Position numbers and translations under genes: made by a program. From positions 1 through 28,681 of the forward strand of contig VIGQ01000496.1 of the NCBI GenBank assembly GCA_009663005.1: a stretch of DNA of 28,681 nt. The letters run 5' to 3'. Source of the DNA: Actinidia chinensis (taxonomy: Eukaryota; Streptophyta; Magnoliopsida; Ericales; Actinidiaceae). The notes below the pieces were generated by a model. It was not told the origin of the DNA, did not search any database, and saw only the letters and a list, made by a program, of their open reading frames with translations. Below, piece by piece: positions 21,932-28,681 of the stretch. Position 1 is the stretch's first letter. Each line of letters begins with the position of its first letter.

Positions 21932-22272
21932 TGTGATACGTTCGTCCACGGTACTGTGCTAGAAAACCCCCTCCCCACCCCCCCCCAATTTGTGTATCCA
22001 GCAATCAACAAGATAGTATGTCCTATTAACAAAGGGGAAGTTACGGATTCAAACAACAATTTGAAGAAGGGTTCGTAAAGCTAATGGATTTAAAGGCATC
22101 ATGATTAAGAATTTGGATTACCCGGGGGACTTTCAATCCATTGGGTCTTATGATGGCATCTCTGAGGATTCTAGAGTCAATGGCCGCCCCTTCCGCAACC
22201 AGACCAGACAAGACAATTGTAGGTCCTCGAGTGCACACACCTAATACATTTGTGGCAAGGTCTCCCTTCCTT

Positions 22273-22311
<39 letters not shown>

Positions 22312-22672
22312 GGAATGAAGTCCCGTCTAGAGCGCCAAGCCAATTCTACAACATTTTAGATTGGTTATGCAAGAAGTATAATGGTGGAAGGATTTAAAAA
22401 AATCAATGGAATAAATTATGCAAAATTTTAATCTAGTGTACCTGAAACAACTCCATCTCTGGTCATGATAGTCTGCAAGTGCAGGCTCGGGACTACTAGG
22501 AGCATCTATGAAGTCCTCAGCACAGCTTGGAGTACGGGCATTGAAATGTCGGCTGATCGTTTCAATAGATCTCCAAAACTGAAACTTGGTTCGCCTTGCT
22601 TTGTATGGTGGCCCGAGGATCTACAAGAAATTCTACTCCTCCCTCAACCCATACAAACCGAGAGTCCTCTAT

Positions 22673-22708
<36 letters not shown>

Positions 22709-22760
22709 TAAATCGATTAACCCCAGCTGATCATAGCAATCCTCGTCATTCCCATTTACT
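21540..22760 (-). pseudogene. PIF/Harbinger (HARBI1-like) DDE transposase, frameshifted
   Basis: N-terminal helical region: FLRLCCLVRSVG and EDSRFVWVE, then HHTKQG and ETISRHFNA (about 22560-22520), the family's conserved box. A 96-bp intron (22346-22441, GT-AG) follows. Next come LGALDGT with the first catalytic Asp (codon 22325-22327), DRPRYRSRKGDLATNVLGVC, DSRILRDAI (second Asp, 22176-22178), RPNGLKVP, GFLAQYRGRTYH and AARNVIERCF (Glu, 21849-21851). The C-terminal tail includes ACCLL, DPLEFE, VTTIEASNEWT and MYTHWLTNVG near 21550. All three acidic codons survive, but at least four frameshifts and stops break the gene. The longest open pieces are 22041-22343 and 21717-22004. The family assignment is firm; an active product is excluded as read. 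Confidence 0.9.
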
Positions 22761-22929
22761 AGCCTTTCAGCATTTACTTGTGTCCTGGTATAATTTCCCC
22801 CCAAAAGGATTTTTTTTCCTGGCGAATAAGGAACGGGAATAATTAGCTGTGGATGGATAAACAAGTAGCGGCGAAGAAACAATTGCCAGTCTGCATGAAA
22901 GTGGTCAATGTAATGACAGCCTCTTGCTC

Positions 22930-23342
22930 TTCTCTTCTCCTTTTTGTTTATTGTTTAGTCTTGCCATCTAAAAGACACATTTAAATCTGTTGCTATCATT
23001 AGAAGGTGATTTAGAAATGGAGCCAAACATTGATGAAAAAAGAGCCTTACGTGATAATTGGCTTTATTGAATTTGTATTATTCCATGATTTTTTAGTGAG
23101 ACTATATTTAGGACTTGTTTTGGTTCATGTGCCATTTTGTTTTCTTATAAAACTTTTTTTTTTTTTTTTCTTGTTTGTGTTTTTGTTTATGTAGGGCTCC
23201 CTTGCACTTCTTATGTCAAATTACAGAAAAATCCCAAGTGAAATAGTATGCAAAGTGTTAGGTTCTTTTGTGGAGTTTATTTTGCGTTGATCAGGATAAT
23301 GACCGACTCGAAATATGTTGGTATTTTAAAATGGATTTTTTT
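22930..23342. other. intergenic, no gene
   Basis: T-rich sequence between the Harbinger relic and a PIF-like terminus. No coding signal is seen. Confidence 0.4.
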
Positions 23343-23365
23343 GGGCCTGTTTGGTAGCCCCCCCG
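23343..23365 (+). mobile_element. isolated PIF/Harbinger-like terminus
   Basis: GGGCCTGTTTGGTAGCCC matches the GGGCCYGTTTGG start of plant TIR MITEs. No inverted partner was found within several hundred bases, so only one end is visible. It may mark a truncated MITE or the outer end of the nearby Harbinger relic. Confidence 0.35.
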
Positions 23366-23747
23366 GTGCGCAGCTCCGCTGCTTTCGTTTCAGCATTTCA
23401 AGACAACATCAAATTTCACACTCCATTTATGGGCATAGAAACCTCATCATAACCAAAAGGCTCAACTTCAAAACCACAGGCCAGCTGTCTGGTGAAATAT
23501 ACACGAAACAAGACCTCCAACTATTTAAGAAATCAACCAAAACATATGACTGCCTACATATGAAATCTTCATTCGTTGCTACAAGAAACATCACTACAAT
23601 CTCTACCCAGGTTCTTAACTAATAAATCGATTTCTACTTATTGTGTCCTATTCAATAACCAGCTGAAAAATCTATACGAATCATGTTTTTCCATTCCACT
23701 GCACAAGGACCAAATTGCCTATTATTCTATAACCAATTGTTTTTTGT

Positions 23748-24371
23748 CTAACTACGAATCCGTACTGCAAGAAATCCAACAACCCTAAATGCGCCTCTAT
23801 CTAGAGAGAAAATTATATCCTGGGATTCGAAGCAAGAAATCACAATGGAATTCCAATTGATTGGGGGAAAATCGATCTTCTCGAGCTTCTGAGCCGGGAT
23901 CGAAGTAGAGGAGCGCGACGTTTTGCGGACGTTGCTGAGGAGAAGAAGGCTGCTGACCGTGGTAGTGCTTCTTGGAAACCCTCCCCGCATCAAATCCACG
24001 TAGGAATGGGATAGGAGGGGTATTTCCGTCTGAAACCTCCCTGATAAGGCCATAATTTTTGGGGAGGGGGAGGGCTGCCCAAAATTATCCGGGAGTATCA
24101 GGCAGATGGGGGAAAGGAAGCAGGGGAAAGGAAGCAGGGGGAGGGGAAAGGCTCTAGAAGGCAATGGGGAAGCCTTAGCATGGGAAAAGTTATCAGGTTG
24201 TTCTCCCGTAGGCACACGGGCCCTTAGGAGAGAGACATAAGAAAGCGTGACCCCCAATACCCAAGTAAGGGGAGTCCACCCCAGTGTGTGGGTCCCACTC
24301 CTCTTGTATCTTTCTCTCTTCTTGGTATGGCATTGGGTACCCAAAATAGGGTATACCATAACACTCCCCAC
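23748..24371 (-). other. longest ORF in the window (207 codons), possible first exon, not identified
   Basis: The minus-strand reading is open for 207 codons but has no motif I recognise. The part from 24000 to 23800 has gene-like composition (serine, glutamine and proline codons in two frames) and is followed by TTTCTTGCAG-like sequence. The part from 24371 to 24020 is dominated by C/T-rich and G/A-rich low complexity and includes the tandem duplication at 24111-24138, so much of the openness is compositional. A leader or first exon of a minus-strand gene is possible, but so is chance. I do not call a protein. Confidence 0.3.
24111..24138 (+). repeat. 14-bp tandem duplication
   Basis: GGAAAGGAAGCAGG occurs twice in direct succession within a G/A-rich block. 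Confidence 0.85.
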
Positions 24372-24384
24372 ATTACACTGGTAG

Positions 24385-24680
24385 TAACCGAATCCTAATT
24401 TTTAAGGGTATTGTATTAATTCACTTGTAATTATCCGTACCCAAGGGTATTACACAAAAAAAATTATTAGATGTCCGTTAAAAGTTAATAACTTAAATAG
24501 AATATAAATATCAAATAAAATATACATTACATGCCCTTAACACAAAGAATATATTACTATAAAATGAGATAAATTTTTAAAATAAATGATTGAAAACAAA
24601 AAAAAAAATATTGCTAGTTTGAGAAAATAAGAGAAAAAATGAATTTTAAAAATTTTTATGTGTATTCTATTAAAAATATT
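24385..24680 (+). repeat. AT-rich interspersed repeat, copy 2
   Basis: Second member of the family at 6020-6300, in the same orientation. Shared landmarks in order are GTATTA-AATT, CCGTACCCAAGGGTATTACAC, an A-run, ATAAATATCA, ATATACATTACATG and an AGATAAATTTT-like block. No coding capacity. Boundaries are approximate. Confidence 0.5.
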
Positions 24681-24719
24681 TTAATTAATAACAAATATCT
24701 CAATTGAAAAAAAAATTAA

Positions 24720-26922
24720 TTAATTAAATTATTAACCTACTTGAATCCCTAGCTAGAGGGTTTTTGCGAGAGAGAGTGAGTAGCATGGGAGGGAGAGAGA
24801 GAGGTGGTATGCTATTTCCAGTATAGGGCTTTATGTACATAGGTTTCATCGATAGGTTGATGAGTGATGTGATTGATGCGTGTGCTGCTTTGATGGTACA
24901 CTTAATGTTCCGTGAGAATATGGGTAATGCATGGGTAACAACCCCGCACCCATCTAATCTAATACAATACCTTATCATGTGTGTATTGGAGATGCACTAT
25001 AATTGTACCCATATATTTTTTCATGATGTATATATTGAGAGAGAGGGGAGAAGGAAGTAATCTTGACCGTGTATTTAAAGTAAAATGAATCTCAGTTCCT
25101 TGGATATAAAGTGATATTTTTTTGCGTAAAAAAATAATTTTAAGTAAATCTCAATCGTTAAATTAATTCATGGATTTCAACTGTAATAACGAAAGATGAT
25201 TTGAGATTCAACTAAGTTGTGATTTTATTATTAATCATAAATCTAATTTTTAATCCATAACATACAATAATAATAATAATATTATTATATTATTATTATT
25301 ATTATTTTACTAAACTTAACCGTTTCATCATGTTATTACTACGCAATCAACAGATAAATTTTTATTGAATCCGAATTTTTGGGGTAATTATACTGATTTT
25401 TGTTGGGTTTTAATAATACAATCATATTCCTTCTAATTTTAAAATAGCACTAATTTTCTTAACTTTTGAAACTGGGCTTAAAAAAATAACAAGATCATTC
25501 GTATTTGTAATATTTATATTTATATTTTTTCTCAACACTATTAAAATTGATAAACATGTCTTTTTCTAGAAATAAGTTTATTATTCAACTATCTTATAAA
25601 ATTAATTATTTTTTATTGATAAAAAAAATAAAAAATGAAAATAGTTTATAAATAAATAAGATTTTGATAAAAAAGAGATTTTTTATTTCATTTTATTGAT
25701 TGTATTGAGGAAAAAAAAATTAAAAATGCTAAATTTAAAGGACAACTTGTTATTTTATCAAAAATTTAGCTCCATGAACGAATTTTTGTAATAGTTTTAA
25801 AATTAATGTAAACCAATGCTATTTCATAATTTATTTGTAAAACTATTCGTAATTATAAAAAAAAAAATCTCATGGATAAATGAGTGAAATTTATCCAAAT
25901 TTACACAATTACTCGTTGGGTCGAAATAGAACCACAAAAAAAACTCAAGAAATATTGTGTATTCCCAAATATGAACCCTTCATTCTTAATTCTCTTAAGT
26001 GATCGAGCAATGGTATAGTACTATATACAGGAGTGAGGTCAGACATTCGATGTTTGAGATAAACACAGGAAAGAAAAAAAGAGAAAGGACTGTCAATGTA
26101 AGACACCTCCTTTGAGTGTCTGACAGTTTTCAAGTTTCAAACTTCCCACAGGGCCAACACGCCCCACCCTCTCTTCTGCTCTCTCTCTTCTCTCTCCTCC
26201 TCTCTTACCCCAAAAAAAGGTTTCAACCTTTGATCCCCACTCCCATCTCTTCTCCTCTCTCCTCTTCAAAGTTTCAAACCAATTGCCTAAAAACTCGAAC
26301 TGGTAACCCCTTACCGGCCGAACTACTTTTGAGAGTTAGTTAGGGCAAATTGTAACAGAAAAAAAAAAAAAAAGAAAACAAAGAAAAAAAAGGTCCTCTC
26401 TAGTTTGTCTCTTGTCTCAGTTTTGATTATGTATAGCATGCAAACTTTCATGAGTTTTGAGGGAAAATCTAGTGTGTGTGTGTGAGGGAGAGAGTGCTGT
26501 GGGTGAAAAAGGCAAAAAGGAAGGAGAAAAAGTAACAGGAAGAAGTAGCTCAATCATTTAAATGCGGCATCTTTGACAGGTTGAGCGAAAAGAAGAAGTG
26601 TTTAAATTAAGACTAAAAGACGCCCTCCCCAGCATCACCTTCTCCCTGCCATCTTCTATCCGTGTGCGTGTGATGAAGATGGTGGGTGGAAAATCTAGGT
26701 AATATTATTTTTAATGAAATAAGACAGTCAATCATGTTGCAATTTGTCAAGTAGTGGGGTCCATTAATTTGTTGACAAATGAAGGAGGTGTAATCGATTC
26801 CATTGGATTACTTGTACAAGAAACCTTCCATTCTAATTGGAGGTCTCATTACAGACAACAAATTCTTCAAGTTTAGTATGATTACTATAAGGGGATAATT
26901 ATACAACTAGAAATTCTGGTCT
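24720..26922. other. intergenic, low complexity, no gene
   Basis: Contains an (AAT)n/(ATT)n palindromic microsatellite at 25266-25307, an A/T-rich stretch to about 25950, a pyrimidine-rich CTCTCTTC block at 26160-26280 and an A-run near 26360. Short ORFs here follow composition. An inverted ATTTGTCAA / TTGACAAAT pair occurs at 26742-26750 and 26772-26780. The pyrimidine-rich block could be a gene leader, but no coding exon follows in either direction. Confidence 0.35.
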
Positions 26923-27659
26923 TGTTAGGGTAGACATTGTCACCGAACTATCAATATGAAGCAAGTTCGGTGGCCTCCTTATCCGGAACTCAGTCGTGAG
27001 ACAAAATCAGTGAATTGTATGCACTTGTTCGAGCTAATGCCACTATTTATTTTCCGGGGTCGTCAGCTATTTTAGTAAGCTCTTGGATAACCTCGCTGGA
27101 GTTTGGACTGCGTAGGGGGGGGTAAATGGTCGACGACAATTCCGAAACTTGTCAGTGAACAAAGGCAACGTTGCACGGCGTAAGTTCTTTCCTTAGTCCT
27201 CATGCCCAAGAGAGGACGTCGACAACATAATGATAGGCTACAAACCAGGTCCTAGGGGCGTGGCTGGATCATTGACTACTCACTGACCAGAGATTGATGA
27301 GTACAAATACGTGTTGAGCTGCAGTCTGTCTAGTGACAATATAGCTAGCGCGTCAAGGCACGCATCGGGCTATGCTATATAAAGTCAGCTTTTCTCTTCT
27401 TAATAGTACGCGAATTCACTCTGGTGAAATATCTACACACTTTCCTCTCTGCCTATCACTTTTTCAATCTTTAACTAACGTTGACTATCGAGAGTTGTTT
27501 CTCAAAAATAGCTCTGATGGCTGTTCTTACTGTTTCTGTGTTGCAACTGGCACATTGCTGACTGGTGACTTACTACAACAAGCAGCTTGCACCACCACAG
27601 GACCACTGCAAGTGTTTATTCTCGATTTCTTTTCTTTTATCTCATAAACCAACATTGCA
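26923..27659 (+). repeat. 5' LTR (approximate limits)
   Basis: It starts at TGTTAGGG and ends at TTGCA, four bases before the primer binding site. TATATAAA at 27376-27383 is a good TATA box, so U3 is about 450 bp and transcription should begin near 27410. A 9-bp inverted repeat (CACCGAACT at 26941-26949 and AGTTCGGTG at 26964-26972) lies near the left end. The partner LTR is outside the window, so neither limit can be confirmed. The 91-codon ORF inside the LTR is not a gene. Confidence 0.6.
27376..27383 (+). promoter_or_regulatory. TATA box of the LTR
   Basis: TATATAAA in the expected place, with pyrimidine-rich sequence about 25-35 bp downstream suited to an initiator. Confidence 0.6.
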
Positions 27660-27663
27660 TAGT

Positions 27664-27679
27664 TGGCGTCATCTGTGAG
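27664..27679 (+). promoter_or_regulatory. primer binding site
   Basis: TGGCGTCATCTGTGAG begins with the TGG that pairs with the CCA end of a tRNA. It matches the TGGCGCCGTCTGTGGG site common in plant gypsy elements at 13 of 16 positions. The differences (two C-to-T or G-to-A type changes among them) suit decay. Confidence 0.65.
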
Positions 27680-27713
27680 AAATCGATTATAGACATTTGC
27701 AAAGCCAATTATA

Positions 27714-28681
27714 ATGGCATCACAAAGCAAGCATTTGTGCTGGTAGTCAAGAAAATTGCATGGAAACCTCTTATGCACCCAAAATCTGGGAGCACAAGGG
27801 CCTATAACTATTAGATGATGTCCAGAGGACGGCTAAGGCCACCTTTAGGTAGAATCCAAGTCGGTTGCTACTTGGAGAAGGAAACAATCGGGACATAACC
27901 ATCGAATGCTTGCAAACCCAGTTGCCAAAATGACACAGATCTTGGTTGATAATAGGTTGATGAAGCCGGCTCAAGCAGTAGAGGCAGGACCATTTGAAGA
28001 AAGAACCAAAGAATCAAACCCCCACCTCGGGCGAGTCAAAATAGAAGGCAGCGCGCGGATCTTGCATTAGCTTGCACAGCTAGAGCGATAGTAAATCTAT
28101 TGCGTCGAGCAAGTGGAGAGTATCATCCAGCTGAACTTCCCCAGTACCAATCTCCGTGAGATTCTCAACGCCAAGTGTAACTGAGGAGGAGATCTACGCA
28201 ATAATCTTAATAGCTGAACTGCCACAGCATAGACAAAAACACTATCCTGACAGGGTCAACGACTCACACGACCAGGCCCGTGCCAAAAGAACTCATCTCG
28301 AGGTACTAGATGCCTTTCTCCCGAGACATCGAGAGAATGGACCTGTCAGAAAAATTTACGCTACCAAGGTTCACATTGTATGATGGAAAGTCGGACTCGA
28401 GATCCTACTCAGTCACGTTAGACAGATGATGGCGCTCTGAAATCAGTTGGATGCACTAATGTGTCGGGTGTTTCCATTAAGCCTAGGTGATCTCGGGTTG
28501 CAATGGTTCGACCGATTCCCTACGGGATCAATTAAAAATTTTCATCAGCTCATCGAGTCATTCTTAGCTTGATTCGTTACAATATCAAAGCGCCAAAGGG
28601 AGTTAGCTCTCTTCTGACACTCAAGAAGGCAAGATCAAATCACTCTGCCAACTACAGCACGCGTTATTGAAAAAACTTATA
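27714..28681 (+). pseudogene. gypsy gag (Retrotrans_gag domain), with stops and frameshifts, partial
   Basis: Gag forms the retrotransposon's capsid particle. A likely start ATG is at 27714-27716, but the frame closes after about ten codons. The clear domain starts near 28325 with RMDLSEKFTLPRFTLYDG, then shifts frame to HVRQMMAL. After a stop it continues as QLDALMCRVFP, LSLGDLGLQWFDRFPTGSI and KNFHQLIESFLA, the G-x-x-WF and F-x-x-L-x-x-F pattern of Retrotrans_gag. After another stop and a frameshift comes KAPKGVSSLLTLKK. At least three stops replace expected Trp or Arg codons. The C-terminal part is beyond the window. Confidence 0.78.

Larger units (their letters stand above)
20201..22760 (-). 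mobile_element. decayed two-gene PIF/Harbinger transposon
   Basis: A DDE transposase (21540-22760) and a Myb/SANT-like accessory gene (20201-21340) lie in tandem on the minus strand, the two-protein set needed for PIF/Harbinger transposition. In this family the accessory protein is known to bind element DNA and help bring the transposase to it. Both genes are frameshifted. Terminal inverted repeats and the TWA target duplication could not be found, so the true element is longer than the limits given. TTA followed by GGACTTGTTTTGG at about 23110 is a weak candidate for the right terminus. Confidence 0.8.
26923..28681 (+). mobile_element. Ty3/gypsy LTR retrotransposon, 5' part, runs off the window end
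   Basis: In order there are an LTR with a TATA box, a primer binding site right after it, and a degraded gag gene. Protease, polymerase and the 3' LTR would lie beyond 28681. The gag motifs and the TTGGCGCCGTC-type primer binding site fit the non-chromoviral (Tat/Retand-like) plant gypsy group, which is an inference from remembered family features. The left limit rests only on the TGTTAGGG start. Confidence 0.78.

Noticed and set aside
25266..25307. (AAT)n/(ATT)n palindrome as a possible regulatory hairpin
   Set aside because: Ordinary microsatellite. The folding potential follows from the repeat unit.
27372..27647. 91-codon plus-strand ORF
   Set aside because: Lies inside the LTR between the TATA box and the primer binding site. 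No domain.
1..28681. CRISPR arrays, prophage, bacterial operons, rRNA or tRNA genes
   Set aside because: Nothing of the kind is visible. Composition and gene structure are those of plant nuclear DNA.

Overview
This is plant nuclear DNA, most likely from a eudicot. It is AT-rich and full of homopolymers. It carries split genes with GT-AG introns, a WAT1-related (EamA/MtN21) transporter relic of a plant-specific family, short inverted-repeat (MITE-like) elements, a PIF/Harbinger transposon with a two-gene layout and a Ty3/gypsy LTR retrotransposon. The species cannot be named from the sequence. No ORF in the window is an intact, recognisable gene: every protein I could identify is broken by frameshifts or stops.

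Layout: 1-1380 has no gene. 1381-1919 (minus) is a broken 2H phosphoesterase / LigT-like (RNA ligase/cyclic phosphodiesterase) gene. A probable 5' leader with an intron and a G-box lie upstream, to about 2510. 2560-11430 is intergenic and repeat-rich: a degenerate ~100-bp tandem array (3430-4110), a 397-bp TIR element (4583-4979), a 12-bp-arm hairpin (5628-5693), a repeat sharing a family with 24385-24680 (6020-6300), and a 407-bp PIF/Harbinger-type MITE with a TAA target duplication (9585-9991).

11437-14184 (minus) is a nearly full-length WAT1-related transporter pseudogene. At least six exons can be followed with correct splice sites. Two MITEs sit 16 bp apart inside one of its introns. 14724-15160 is a hAT-like element flanked by an exact 8-bp duplication and filled with CCGGTTCAACCGG-like motifs. 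15160-20200 is mostly featureless, apart from a perfect hairpin, a PIF-type terminus and an unidentified 70-codon ORF (18514-18726, minus).

20201-22760 (minus) is a decayed PIF/Harbinger transposon. The DDE transposase comes first (catalytic D, D and E codons still locatable) and is followed on the same strand by the Myb/SANT-like accessory gene. 23343-24371 holds another PIF-like terminus and a GC-richer stretch that resembles a first exon. 24385-26900 is intergenic. From about 26923 to the window end is the 5' end of a Ty3/gypsy retrotransposon: LTR with TATA box, primer binding site and a gag gene inactivated partly by TGG-to-TGA and CGA-to-TGA changes.

I found no undescribed system. The most informative pattern is that all recognisable genes are broken. 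Small indels, some in homopolymers, could be real decay or uncorrected long-read errors. The transition-type stops in gag look like true decay.
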